Assembly (NCBI RefSeq): GCF_015482585.1
Contig: NZ_CP049742.1
Span: 826,501-890,500, forward strand
Reading direction: 5' to 3'
DNA from: Mangrovibacillus cuniculi
GTDB lineage: Bacteria; Bacillota; Bacilli; Bacillales; R1DC41
DNA: 64,000 bases
This document shows, piece after piece, positions 1-8,969 of this stretch. How positions within the stretch are numbered: position 1 is the stretch's first letter; every line of letters starts with the position of its first letter. A model generated the notes under the pieces. The model had not been told where the DNA came from, did no database searches, and saw only the letters and a program-made list of their open reading frames with translations. Both the position numbers and the translations under genes were made by a program.

Positions 1-424
1 CTCTGATGAAATCTTTCTCCAAATACATGAAAATTGGAGATTTTGAAAGAATTTGTAACCGATTTGTCAAAAACTATTGAAAGTTTCGGCTATGTTTGCT
101 AGAAATATAGATGAAGATGTAAGCGTTTAGGTAGACAAATTTCCTCTTTCTCCTCTTCTATTATTACGGTAAAATGGATAATTGAACAGTGTAAACGGAA
201 TCGTGACACAAATGTTTCATAATTAACGTCCTAAATTTGTTCATAATTTCACAAATTAGAATGTATTTCAATTTAATTATGAACACATTATGGATTTTTG
301 TCTCGTTTCGTAGAATTAATGCGTCTAATCCAGTATAGTAGATAGTGGATCTAATTTCGAATAAAAACCTCTAAGAACAGTTTTAGTAGGTTAGAAATTG
401 GATAGATTGGAAGGAGGATTAAAT
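1..424. promoter_or_regulatory. Upstream region of ctaB with a candidate cre (CcpA) site
   Basis: No gene is visible in the first 424 bases. A site at 118-131 (TGTAAGCGTTTAGG) matches the CcpA operator consensus TGWAANCGNTNWCA at 12 of 14 positions. The ctaBCDEF genes of B. subtilis are known to be under catabolite control, so a cre site here would make sense, but this match is by eye only. In B. subtilis the divergent heme A synthase gene ctaA lies on this side; it would be just outside the window. I could not pick a convincing sigma-A promoter. Confidence 0.35.
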
Positions 425-1339
425 ATGTCGAATAGCCGAATTGCTTCTCATACATCTGAAAACAACGGTTCGACGATTCTTACAATGAAAGACTTCCTAG
501 CACTTATCAAAGTAGGAATAATTAACTCAAATTTAATTACTACGTTTACAGGCTTATGGCTTGCTATTACATTAACACAAACAAGCTTTTTGTCTTCGCT
601 AGATGTCGTTTTTTTAACCTTGGTGGGATCGGCATTAGTCATTGGAGGAGCTGCTAGCTTAAACAACTATATTGATCGTGATATAGATCCTCTTATGGAA
701 CGTACAAAAGAAAGACCAACTGTAACAGGTAAAGCTAGTCCTGGAAAAGTATTGACGATTGGAATTGTTTTAACTGTGTTAGGTGCTTCTATGCTCTTTG
801 CAGTAAATATAACAACAGGGCTTATTGGATTATTTGGCTCTTTTGCTTATGTAGGCCTATATACTTTATGGTCTAAGCGATATACTGTTCATAATACAGT
901 TGTTGGATCTATCTCTGGGGCAGTTCCGCCGTTAATTGGCTGGGCAGCAATTGATCCTGGATTACATCCGTTAGCTTGGATGTTATTTCTTTTAATGTTT
1001 GTGTGGCAGCCACCACATTTCTATGCTTTAGCTATGAGAAGAGTGGAAGAATATAGAGCTGCTGGCGTACCTATGTTACCAGTAGTCAAAGGATTCCACG
1101 TAACAAAAATTCATATCATCGTATGGGTAGCGCTATTATTACCATTACCATTCTTTATGGGAGAGATTGGAATCGGTTTTCAAATCCTAGCAACCCTTCT
1201 TAACATTGGATGGTTAGTCTTAGGTTTAAGTTATAAACGTTTTAAGGAAGATGTAAAATGGGCAACATTAATGTTTGTCTACTCTTTAAACTATTTAACT
1301 ATCCTTTTTGTTTCTATGGTGATCTTCACAATGATTTAA
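425..1339 (+). CDS. ctaB: Protoheme IX farnesyltransferase (heme O synthase)
   Basis: This 304-residue integral membrane enzyme adds a farnesyl group to heme B to make heme O, the precursor of heme A used by the oxidase encoded next door. It belongs to the UbiA prenyltransferase superfamily. The first aspartate-rich motif is seen as [19 protein letters not shown], and the second conserved segment around YTLWSKRYT follows, with about eight or nine hydrophobic segments. The ATG at 425 is preferred over the upstream in-frame ATG at 398 because AAGGAGGA ends 7 bases before it. It is followed by its own terminator hairpin and then ctaC, the order seen in B. subtilis. Confidence 0.96.
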   Translation: MSNSRIASHTSENNGSTILTMKDFLALIKVGIINSNLITTFTGLWLAITLTQTSFLSSLDVVFLTLVGSALVIGGAASLNNYIDRDIDPLMERTKERPTVTGKASPGKVLTIGIVLTVLGASMLFAVNITTGLIGLFGSFAYVGLYTLWSKRYTVHNTVVGSISGAVPPLIGWAAIDPGLHPLAWMLFLLMFVWQPPHFYALAMRRVEEYRAAGVPMLPVVKGFHVTKIHIIVWVALLLPLPFFMGEIGIGFQILATLLNIGWLVLGLSYKRFKEDVKWATLMFVYSLNYLTILFVSMVIFTMI

Positions 1340-1372
1340 GTTTTACGAACAACAGGGGAACTCTTTCAATTT

Positions 1373-1420
1373 AGACTCTGTTCTCTAAGGACCATTTCCT
1401 GATGGAACAGAGTCTGTTTT
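1373..1420 (+). terminator. Intrinsic terminator after ctaB
   Basis: An 11-bp perfect stem, AGACTCTGTTC paired with GAACAGAGTCT, is followed by GTTTTG. The loop is long (21 nt) and the T-run short, so this may be a partial terminator that sets the level of ctaC-F relative to ctaB. Confidence 0.6.
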
Positions 1421-1489
1421 GAAAATCCACATATATTGCACCATCCTTTACATGAGAGATTAGACACGAAAGAGGGGTTAGATGTTGCT

Positions 1490-2566
1490 ATGAAATGGCT
1501 ATCAAAATGGCGTGTGTTCTCGTTAGTTGCGATGTTGGCATTAGTCCTATCCGGATGTGGAGAAGCGTTTATCTCTACACTTCGACCAGCTGGAGAAGTC
1601 GCTCAAGAACAGTACGACTTGATGATTCTAAGTACCGTTATAATGGTTCTTGTCATCGTTGTTGTAACCGTTTTATATCTAATTGCGATTGTTCGCTTTA
1701 GAAGAAAAGATGAGAATTACATACCGAAACAAGTAGAGGGGAGCCATACGTTAGAGATCGTATGGACAGTTATTCCAATCATTTTACTACTTATTTTAAC
1801 AGTTCCGACTGTAGGGTTAACGTTCTATTTAGCTGATACTTCAGCAATTGAACAAACGAATGAAGAGGGAAAGTATGACGAGTTAGTTGTAAACGTTCGT
1901 GCTAACTTGTATTGGTGGGAGTTTGAATATCCAAACGAAGAAATCATTACAAGTCAAGACTTGGTAGTTCCAACCGATCGTCGTGTTTACTTCCAAATTA
2001 AAGCATCTGATGTAAAACATTCCTTCTGGATTCCTGCTGTTGGAGGAAAGATGGATACAAACGTTGATAACGTAAACAAGTTTTGGTTAGTGTTTGACAA
2101 CAACAGTGCAAATGAAGTAGACAACATTTTCTATGGAAAATGTGCTGAGTTATGTGGTCCTTCTCATGCTCTAATGGACTTTAAAGTTAAAGCGCTACCA
2201 CAAGCAGAATTTGATCAATGGGTAGCAGATATGCAAAATGCTGAAGAAGTAGTTCCAACTTCTGACTTAGCATTACAAGGTCAAGAAATTTTCAATCAAT
2301 CATGTATCGGATGTCACGCAGTGTCTCCAAAAGATGAAAAGCCAGAAACTGCACGTATTGCACCTAACTTAGCAAACTTTGCTGAGCGCGAACGCGTTGC
2401 GGGAGTTCTTGAACATAACGAAGAGTCAATTAAGAAATGGTTGAAAGACCCTGAGGAATGGAAACCAGGTAACTTAATGACAGATTCTTATGACGAACTA
2501 AATGACCAAGAGCTTGATGCGTTAACGGCTTATTTAATGAGTTTGAAAGTACAGGATCAACAATAG
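1490..2566 (+). CDS. ctaC: Cytochrome c oxidase subunit II (caa3 type) with fused cytochrome c domain
   Basis: This 358-residue protein is subunit II of the caa3 cytochrome c oxidase. It takes electrons from cytochrome c into the binuclear CuA centre. The start at 1490 gives a lipoprotein signal with lipobox LSGC, two transmembrane helices, and a CuA domain with the ligand cluster CAELCGPSHALMDF preceded by the KHSFWIP histidine. The C-terminal third is a covalent heme c domain with the motif CIGCH, which marks the caa3 class of Bacillus. An in-frame ATG at 1436 would only add residues before the signal peptide. Translation is probably coupled loosely to ctaD 20 bases downstream. Confidence 0.95.
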   Translation: MKWLSKWRVFSLVAMLALVLSGCGEAFISTLRPAGEVAQEQYDLMILSTVIMVLVIVVVTVLYLIAIVRFRRKDENYIPKQVEGSHTLEIVWTVIPIILLLILTVPTVGLTFYLADTSAIEQTNEEGKYDELVVNVRANLYWWEFEYPNEEIITSQDLVVPTDRRVYFQIKASDVKHSFWIPAVGGKMDTNVDNVNKFWLVFDNNSANEVDNIFYGKCAELCGPSHALMDFKVKALPQAEFDQWVADMQNAEEVVPTSDLALQGQEIFNQSCIGCHAVSPKDEKPETARIAPNLANFAERERVAGVLEHNEESIKKWLKDPEEWKPGNLMTDSYDELNDQELDALTAYLMSLKVQDQQ

Positions 2567-2586
2567 TGTAAGAAGGAGGGCTTTAC

Positions 2587-4482
2587 GTGAGCACGATTGC
2601 GCAAAAGAAAGGCTTCGGCGCAACTCTATGGGACTACTTAACCACAGTAGATCATAAGAAGATTGCCATTCTCTACTTAATAGCAGGTGGATTCTTCTTT
2701 GTTGTAGGGGGAATTGAAGCTTTATTAATTCGTATTCAGTTAGCAATCCCTAATAATGATTTCTTATCAGCTGGATTGTATAACGAAGTATTAACCATGC
2801 ATGGGACTACCATGATTTTCTTGGCAGCCATGCCATTATTATTCGCTTTTATGAACGCGGTTGTTCCTTTACAAATAGGAGCACGTGATGTTGCGTTTCC
2901 ATTCCTAAATTCTTTAGGTTTCTGGTTATTCTTCTTTGGAGGAGTATTCTTAAACTTATCTTGGTTCTTAGGTGGAGCTCCGGATGCAGGATGGACATCA
3001 TATGCATCACTTGCACTTGAATCTCCAGGTCATGGAATTGACTTCTATGTTCTTGGAGTACAGATTTCAGGAGCTGGTACCTTAATTGCCGGGATTAACT
3101 TCCTTGTAACAATTATTAACATGCGTGCTCCAGGTATGACATACATGCGTATGCCTCTATTTACTTGGACGACATTTGTTGCATCAGCATTAATTTTATT
3201 TGCGTTCCCTCCATTAACAGTAGGTTTATTCTTAATGTTATTTGACCGTATGTTTGGCTCTAACTTCTTTGTAGTTGAGGCTGGAGGAAATACAATCATC
3301 TGGGAGCACATGTTCTGGATTTTTGGTCACCCTGAAGTGTATATCTTGATTTTGCCAGCTTTCGGTATTTTCTCTGAAATTTTACCTGTATTTGCTCGTA
3401 AACGTTTGTTTGGATATTCATCCATGGTATTCGCAACTGTACTAATCGGTTTCTTAGGATTCATGGTTTGGGCTCACCACATGTTTACAGTAGGTTTAGG
3501 TGATATTGCTAATGCTATCTTTGCTGTAGCGACGATGGCGATTGCTGTTCCAACAGGTATTAAGATTTTTAACTGGATCTTTACGATCTGGGGAGGAAGT
3601 ATTAAATTTACGACGCCAATGCTTTATGCTTTAGCATTTATTCCTTCATTCGTTGCAGGGGGAGTTACAGGTATCATGAATGCTGCTGCACCTGCAGATT
3701 ACCAGTTCCATGATAGTTACTTTGTAGTAGCTCACTTCCACTATGTAATTGTAGGTGGAGTAGTACTAGCATTATTTGCTGGAGCTCACTTCTACTGGCC
3801 AACAATGTTTGGAACAATGCTAAACGAAACATTAGGTAAGATTACTTTCTGGTTATTTCTAATTGGTTTCCATGCAACATTCTTTATTCAACATTTCCTT
3901 GGATTAATGGGTATGCCACGCCGTGTCTACACGTTCTTAGATGGGCAAGGATGGGATTTATTTAATGCCATTTCTTCCATTGGTGCCGCATTCATGGGAA
4001 TAGCAGTTATTATCATGTTAATTAACGTGGTAAAAACGCAAGTGGATAATGTTCAAGTTGGTATGGATCCTTGGGAAGATGGACGTACGTTGGAATGGGC
4101 AATTCCATCTCCACCGCCGTTCTATAACTTTAAACAGCTTCCTTTAGTAAGAGGTTTAGATACTTGGTGGATTGAGAAGATGGAAGGTAAGAAAGAGTAT
4201 ACTCCAGCGGAACCTATTGGAGATATTCATATGCCGAATAATTCATTCATTCCGTTTATGACATCTCTTGGTTTGTTCATTGCTGCTTTTGGAGCTATGT
4301 ATCAAGCAGATCGTTTAGAAGATGGTACTAGAGTACACGAGTGGGCAATTCCGGTGTTAGTTATCGGTATGTTAATTACTTTATTGTCTATGTTAACTCG
4401 TTCACTTAAAGATGATCATGGTTACCATATCCATAAAGAAGACCTTCTAGAAGATGACGATAAAGGAGGGAAGGCACAATGA
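2587..4482 (+). CDS. ctaD: Cytochrome c oxidase subunit I
   Basis: This 631-residue membrane protein is the catalytic subunit that carries heme a and the heme a3-CuB centre and pumps protons. The heme-copper signature is clear: HPEVYILILPAFG contains the CuB histidine and the cross-linked tyrosine, WAHHMF supplies two more CuB histidines, and the HFHYVIVGG segment carries heme ligands. About 14 helices are present, with the C-terminal extension typical of Bacillus subunit I. The start is a GTG at 2587 after AAGGAGGGC. The last codons overlap the ATG of ctaE (ATGA), indicating translational coupling. Confidence 0.96.
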   Translation: MSTIAQKKGFGATLWDYLTTVDHKKIAILYLIAGGFFFVVGGIEALLIRIQLAIPNNDFLSAGLYNEVLTMHGTTMIFLAAMPLLFAFMNAVVPLQIGARDVAFPFLNSLGFWLFFFGGVFLNLSWFLGGAPDAGWTSYASLALESPGHGIDFYVLGVQISGAGTLIAGINFLVTIINMRAPGMTYMRMPLFTWTTFVASALILFAFPPLTVGLFLMLFDRMFGSNFFVVEAGGNTIIWEHMFWIFGHPEVYILILPAFGIFSEILPVFARKRLFGYSSMVFATVLIGFLGFMVWAHHMFTVGLGDIANAIFAVATMAIAVPTGIKIFNWIFTIWGGSIKFTTPMLYALAFIPSFVAGGVTGIMNAAAPADYQFHDSYFVVAHFHYVIVGGVVLALFAGAHFYWPTMFGTMLNETLGKITFWLFLIGFHATFFIQHFLGLMGMPRRVYTFLDGQGWDLFNAISSIGAAFMGIAVIIMLINVVKTQVDNVQVGMDPWEDGRTLEWAIPSPPPFYNFKQLPLVRGLDTWWIEKMEGKKEYTPAEPIGDIHMPNNSFIPFMTSLGLFIAAFGAMYQADRLEDGTRVHEWAIPVLVIGMLITLLSMLTRSLKDDHGYHIHKEDLLEDDDKGGKAQ

Positions 4483-5108
4483 ACGTAGAAGAAAAATTTA
4501 CCGTTAAAACGTGGCCTTCTTCTCCTGAAAAGGCGACGCTAGAAGCAAAGAATAAATTCTTAGGTTTCTGGTTCTTCCTTGGTGGAGAAACAGTACTATT
4601 TGCATCATTATTTGCAACGTATTTAGCTTTAAAAGATAGTGTTCCAAGTGAGTCACATAAACTTGCAAAAGATATTTTTGATATCGAGTTAGTTTTCATC
4701 GCTACGATGCTACTTTTATTTAGTTCTTTAACATCTGTTTATGCGATGTATCATATGAAGAACTACCACTTTAAGCGCATGCAAGCATGGCTAGCTATTA
4801 CTGTCTTACTAGGCTTAGCTTTCTTGGTTCTTGAAATTTATGAGTTCTATCATTATGTACATCACTATGATCATACATTTACATCAAGTGCCTTCGGATC
4901 TGCTTTCTACACGTTAGTTGGCTTCCATGGTGCCCACGTAGTGTTTGGATTATTATGGATTAGTACGTTAATGATTAGAAATGCTAAACGTGGTTTAAAC
5001 TTATACAATGCTCCGAAGTTCTATGTTGCTTCTTTATACTGGCACTTTATCGACGTTGTATGGGTATTTATCTTTACAGTAGTATACTTAATGGGAATGG
5101 TGGGATAA
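4479..5108 (+). CDS. ctaE: Cytochrome c oxidase subunit III
   Basis: This 209-residue protein with five hydrophobic segments is subunit III of the same oxidase, a structural subunit that stabilises subunit I. The segment GFHGAHVVFGL near residues 149-159 and the C-terminal YWHFIDVVWVFIF are family hallmarks. Its ATG overlaps the ctaD stop by four bases, and it is three bases from the next gene, so ctaD, ctaE and ctaF are read as one translational unit. Confidence 0.95.
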   Translation: MNVEEKFTVKTWPSSPEKATLEAKNKFLGFWFFLGGETVLFASLFATYLALKDSVPSESHKLAKDIFDIELVFIATMLLLFSSLTSVYAMYHMKNYHFKRMQAWLAITVLLGLAFLVLEIYEFYHYVHHYDHTFTSSAFGSAFYTLVGFHGAHVVFGLLWISTLMIRNAKRGLNLYNAPKFYVASLYWHFIDVVWVFIFTVVYLMGMVG

Positions 5109-5111
5109 CAT

Positions 5112-5441
5112 ATGGGAAATCATGTTGAAACAGGTAACCCGACCGTTGATTATGAATATCGTCGTCGTAAAAATCGCGAAGATATGAAGCATCAAGTTAT
5201 TTCCTTCGCATTAATGATTTTCTTAACGTTTGTTGCGTTTGCTGCAGTATACTTTGAAATGTCTGAGTGGTTTATCATTCCGACTATTCTATTACTTGCA
5301 GTAATCCAAGTAATATTCCAATTATATTATTTCATGCACATGAGCCATAAAGGACATGAAGCTGTCTCGTTGTTCTTGTACTCAGGTGTGTTAGTTGGAT
5401 TTATTACTGTATTAGCGTTTATGACAATCGTTTGGATTTAA
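5112..5441 (+). CDS. ctaF: Cytochrome c oxidase subunit IV
   Basis: This 109-residue protein has a charged N-terminus of about 28 residues and three transmembrane helices, the size and plan of bacterial subunit IV (COX4 pro family). The QLYYFMHMSHKGHE stretch between helices two and three is typical. It ends the oxidase operon, as a strong hairpin terminator follows within ten bases. Confidence 0.92.
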   Translation: MGNHVETGNPTVDYEYRRRKNREDMKHQVISFALMIFLTFVAFAAVYFEMSEWFIIPTILLLAVIQVIFQLYYFMHMSHKGHEAVSLFLYSGVLVGFITVLAFMTIVWI

Positions 5442-5449
5442 AGGAAAAA

Positions 5450-5497
5450 AGCTATCCATCATGTAGATCGTTCTACATGAATGGATGGCTTTTTTTA
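5450..5497 (+). terminator. Intrinsic terminator of the cta operon
   Basis: A long stem pairs AGCTATCCATCATGTAGA with TCTACATGAATGGATGGCT, with one small irregularity, and is followed by seven T residues. It closes the ctaB-F transcript before the separate ctaG promoter. Confidence 0.85.
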
Positions 5498-5613
5498 TGC
5501 TATAGACGATAGTTGTATGTCTGAGTTCTATCTAACATATTTAGAAGAAAGAGGGGAGAAAGAAGAACTTCACAAACTCTGTTAAAAGTTCATAGAGTTG
5601 TCAATAGCTTACA

Positions 5614-5642
5614 TTGAAAGCGTATTTACTGGAAGGTATAAT
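5614..5642 (+). promoter_or_regulatory. Sigma-A promoter of ctaG
   Basis: The -35 box TTGAAA at 5614-5619 is separated by 17 bp from a perfect -10 box TATAAT at 5637-5642. It lies 32 bp before the ctaG start, so ctaG has its own constitutive-type promoter. Confidence 0.75.
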
Positions 5643-5673
5643 AGAGTAAGAGTTTAGAGAGGTGGGTTACAAT

Positions 5674-6558
5674 ATGCCTATTAATATATTTGGCTTTGTT
5701 GCGCTCTGGAGTCCTTACTTATTAGCAGCAACGATTATTACATATTTAGGTACTATGTTTTACTTAACAAAGAAGAACAAACTTGATTCAGAACGGTACC
5801 CTATATCAATAAAACATATCATCTACTTAACTTTAACTTTTGCACTTTTCTATATTGTCAAAGGTTCTCCTATTGATTTATTAGGTCATATAACGTTCAC
5901 CATGCATATGACTCAAATGGGATTATTTTATTTATTACTGCCGCCACTGCTTATCGTATCTTTCCCTAATTGGTGGTGGAAACAGCTATTACAAATCCCC
6001 ATATTGTCTCAATTGTTTCATTTTTTTACGAAACCTTTGATTGCGCTAATAGTATTTAATGGAATGTTTTCTTTTTACCATATTCCATTAATCTTTGACG
6101 CTGTAAAAGTAGATGCAACACTTCACACTATCTACACTGTCGTACTATTTTTCTTTGCAATTTGTATGTGGTGGCCACTTGTAAACAAGCTAGAAGATGA
6201 ATATCAATTACACGGCTTGAAGAAAATCGGCTACATCTTTGCTGATGGAATTCTTTTAACACCTGCTTGTGCTTTAATTATATTTGCGAGTTCAGGTTTA
6301 TATTTAACATACAGTGACCCTCAAATGTGGTTAGATGCTATGGCGTTGTGTGTACCTGCTGGGGTTCTAGATGGGTTGTCTATTACTGGACCTGAATTAT
6401 TCCACTCAATGGGAATTGTAGAAGATCAGCGTACGGGTGGAGTAATCATGAAGGTTCTGCAAGAAATTATTTATGGTGTTGTACTAGGACAAGTTTTCTT
6501 TGCTTGGGCAAAGAAAGAGAGAGAAAAAGATGAAGTTTATCCAGATCAACTAGCCTAG
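5674..6558 (+). CDS. ctaG: Cytochrome c oxidase assembly factor CtaG (caa3_CtaG family)
   Basis: This 294-residue protein with about seven transmembrane helices is the Bacillus CtaG, needed for active caa3 oxidase and thought to help form the CuB site. It is unrelated to the proteobacterial Cox11 protein that shares the name. Histidine- and methionine-rich segments such as GHITFTMHMTQMG and FYHIP, plus late conserved carboxylates, fit metal handling. The ATG at 5674 has GGTGG eight bases upstream; a GTG at 5662 is too close to that site. Confidence 0.9.
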   Translation: MPINIFGFVALWSPYLLAATIITYLGTMFYLTKKNKLDSERYPISIKHIIYLTLTFALFYIVKGSPIDLLGHITFTMHMTQMGLFYLLLPPLLIVSFPNWWWKQLLQIPILSQLFHFFTKPLIALIVFNGMFSFYHIPLIFDAVKVDATLHTIYTVVLFFFAICMWWPLVNKLEDEYQLHGLKKIGYIFADGILLTPACALIIFASSGLYLTYSDPQMWLDAMALCVPAGVLDGLSITGPELFHSMGIVEDQRTGGVIMKVLQEIIYGVVLGQVFFAWAKKEREKDEVYPDQLA

Positions 6559-6578
6559 AGAGACAGGAGAGAGGTTAT

Positions 6579-7046
6579 ATGCCTGAATATATTCCAATTT
6601 TGCCGACTATCAGTACCTTTTTTATTCTTGCATCCGGTATTGCCGTGGCAATCGGATGGTGGCAAATTAGTAAAAGAAAGTTTCAACAGCATGAAAAAAC
6701 AATGATGGTTGCTGGTGTACTAGCGCTAATTTTCTTTATTACTTACTTAAGTAGAACCATTCTAATAGGAAATACACAATTTGGGGGACCAGATGGAATA
6801 AAGCTATTTTATACTGTTTTCTTAGTTTTCCATATTATATTGGCCACTATTGGTGGTGTGCTTGGTCTATTTTCGTTATTCTCTGGCTATAAAAAGAGAA
6901 TGGAAAGACACCGTAAACTTGGACCACTTACTAGCATTGTCTGGTTTGGTACTACTGTTACAGGTGTCACAGTTTATTTCCTGTTATATTGGATGTTTCC
7001 AGGTGGAGAAACAACTTCCGTTTTTCGAGCAATACTTGGTTATTAA
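6579..7046 (+). CDS. DUF420 family membrane protein (YozB-like)
   Basis: This 155-residue protein has four hydrophobic segments and short charged loops, matching the DUF420 family often found beside cytochrome oxidase genes. Conserved histidines lie in LVFHIILA and ERHRKLG, as expected for a possible heme or metal role, but no function has been shown that I know of. It starts 20 bases after ctaG with GGAGAGAGG upstream, so it is probably co-transcribed with ctaG. The assembly link is an inference from context. Confidence 0.8.
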   Translation: MPEYIPILPTISTFFILASGIAVAIGWWQISKRKFQQHEKTMMVAGVLALIFFITYLSRTILIGNTQFGGPDGIKLFYTVFLVFHIILATIGGVLGLFSLFSGYKKRMERHRKLGPLTSIVWFGTTVTGVTVYFLLYWMFPGGETTSVFRAILGY

Positions 7047-7052
7047 ATTAAA

Positions 7053-7084
7053 AGAACAGATTTCAATTGAAATCTGTTCTTTTT
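7053..7084. terminator. Bidirectional intrinsic terminator
   Basis: AAGAACAGATTTC and its complement GAAATCTGTTCTT form a near-perfect hairpin with a minimal loop and T-rich tails on both strands. It sits between the convergent DUF420 gene and the permease gene on the minus strand and can serve both. Confidence 0.8.
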
Positions 7085-7111
7085 ATGTTATTTGGTCAAC
7101 ACTGAGTTTCC

Positions 7112-8170
7112 TTAGATTTTAAAATTCCACTTAATAATGCCAGCTTCTTTAGCAGAGTTCCAAATGATAATAATTAATGGACCGACAACAAAGCCTAACA
7201 CTCCGATAATCTTTAAACCTAAGTACATAGCAATTAATGTTGCTAGAGGAGATAATCCAATGTGTGAACCCATAACTTTTGGTTCTACTGTTCGACGAAT
7301 AATCAATAGGATTACTGCCAAAACAGCTAGTTGTGCAGCTAATGTAGAGTTACCATTTATTAATTCCAATAAGGACCATGGAGCTAAAATAATGATAGAA
7401 CCTAATAATGGAATAAAATCAATAATCCAAATAATAATCGACATTAGTATGGCTATTTCCGGTGCAATAAATAGTAGCCCAATAAGGGATACAACGAAAA
7501 TAATGATACTTACTAGGAATTGAGCTTTTAAGAAACCAAAAATGACATAATTAAGACGGGAGGTCATAAAATTAACTTTGTCTGCTGTTTTTTCCGTCAG
7601 ATGTTGGAAGATACTCATTTTTAGCCTAGGAAGGTCCACCATAAATAAAAATAATGCTATTAAATAAACTAAGATACTAACTAAATAGTTAGGTATGTAT
7701 GCTAACAAAGCAGTCACTTTTTGAATATTTAACGTATTAGAAATGCTAGATTGAATGGATGCCAATAAGTTGTCAATTTGACCCGTAATGGTGTCTACAA
7801 CTTCTTTAGGCAAGTTTTCCGCAGCATTTGTAAATTCACGTTCATATGTTTGCCAGAGAATAGAGAGTTGATTCATATATCGAGGCGCTTGATCAATAAA
7901 ATTAACTGCTTCTGTAATTAATTTGGTTGAAATAAAGTACAGAGAGAAAGCTAATATTAATGTAAATAGTAAGAAGGTTATAACTACAGATAAGTTTCTT
8001 CTTTTCGTCCATTTATCTGTAAGTATCCGCACAATTGGCTCTAGAAAGAAAGCGGTAACGAGAGCTGAGATTAACGGCACAGAAACAGGAAGTATAATCC
8101 AAAGAAGAAGAATGGTTAATAGAACAGCTACGGTAATGATTAGGTTCTTTTTTGTCAAATATGCAGACAA
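7112..8170 (-). CDS. AI-2E family transporter (YtvI/YueF-like permease)
   Basis: This protein of 352 residues (start at TTG 8170) has the layout of the AI-2E transporter family, formerly PerM: an N-terminal pair of helices, a soluble middle region of about 100 residues, and six or so C-terminal helices. The family signature appears as IIWIIDFIPLLGSIIILAPW and VEPKVMGSHIGLSPLATLIAMYLG. In sporulating bacilli, relatives include YtvI, and some other members are sodium/proton antiporters; the substrate cannot be told from sequence. An ATG at 8239 is possible, but GAAAGGGG lies just before the TTG at 8170. It is not part of this locus in B. subtilis, and it runs against its neighbours. Confidence 0.75.
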   Translation of the reverse strand: MSAYLTKKNLIITVAVLLTILLLWIILPVSVPLISALVTAFFLEPIVRILTDKWTKRRNLSVVITFLLFTLILAFSLYFISTKLITEAVNFIDQAPRYMNQLSILWQTYEREFTNAAENLPKEVVDTITGQIDNLLASIQSSISNTLNIQKVTALLAYIPNYLVSILVYLIALFLFMVDLPRLKMSIFQHLTEKTADKVNFMTSRLNYVIFGFLKAQFLVSIIIFVVSLIGLLFIAPEIAILMSIIIWIIDFIPLLGSIIILAPWSLLELINGNSTLAAQLAVLAVILLIIRRTVEPKVMGSHIGLSPLATLIAMYLGLKIIGVLGFVVGPLIIIIWNSAKEAGIIKWNFKI

Positions 8171-8474
8171 CGGAGGACCCCTTTCTACAAATAATCTATT
8201 CTTTTTATTATAGTATGTTTTGACGTAAAAAGGTAGCACAGTGCGTTGGAATTTGAAAAATACTTAGCTACCGCTCGATAGGTATGTATCGTTCAATTGC
8301 TGTGGCTATTTGTGTATAAAAAAGAGGCTGGGACAAAACCCGAAAGTGACTGCACTGGGATTTCCGCTGCAGGGGGACGCTTTCCACGGGGCGGGTTGCT
8401 GAGCCTCCTCGTCGCTGAAGATGAACTGCACCCCAATTGTTGGACACACATTCCACAGTTGGAGGTGTGTTTTT

Positions 8475-8969
8475 TTGTCCCAATTTTCTAAAGAACAAAA
8501 GTTACTTGCTGTTTATCGATATCAAACTGAAAATGTAAGTTATCGCTCGTTATCCAAAGAACTAGGAATTGATCCTTCGGTCCTTCGACATTGGGTGGCA
8601 TTAGTTCACTATCATGGAGATACTGCGTTTTCCTTTCCCTATACAAACTATTCTTCAGCCTTTAAACTAAAAGTAATTAAATCCGTTAAAGGCTTGGACT
8701 ATTCTATTAGGAAAGCAGCTGCTATTTTTCAAATTCCTGATCCTTCTATGGTGCGTAAATGGATTAGGAAGTGGGAAAGTCAAGGATCCCAAGCCTTTCA
8801 AGAAGAAGTGAGGCTAGTAGACATGACCAAATCAAAAAATACCAAACAAGATAAACAATCAAATCCATCAATAGAAGAACTTCAAAAAGAACTGGATTAT
8901 CTGAGAATGGAAAATGCTTATTTAAAAAAGTTGAAAGCCTTAGTTCAGGAAAAATCACCAAAGAAATGA
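8475..8969 (+). CDS. IS150-like OrfA (helix-turn-helix DNA-binding protein)
   Basis: OrfA has 164 residues from the TTG at 8475, which follows GGAGG by nine bases. Two helix-turn-helix segments are seen (around SYRSLSKELGIDPSVLRHW and SIRKAAAIFQIPDPSMVRKW), then a leucine-zipper-like coiled coil near the C-terminus (IEELQKELDYLRMENAYLKK). It binds the element ends. Near its end the heptamer A AAA AAG (8924-8930) sits in phase for -1 slippage into the orfB frame. Confidence 0.88.
   Translation: MSQFSKEQKLLAVYRYQTENVSYRSLSKELGIDPSVLRHWVALVHYHGDTAFSFPYTNYSSAFKLKVIKSVKGLDYSIRKAAAIFQIPDPSMVRKWIRKWESQGSQAFQEEVRLVDMTKSKNTKQDKQSNPSIEELQKELDYLRMENAYLKKLKALVQEKSPKK

Noticed and set aside
1436-1489. 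Upstream start codon for ctaC
   Set aside because: It would add 18 charged residues before the lipoprotein signal and has no ribosome binding site.
8268-8498. Short open frames on both strands next to the IS
   Set aside because: They span the family-1 repeat and the IS end and have no start signals.
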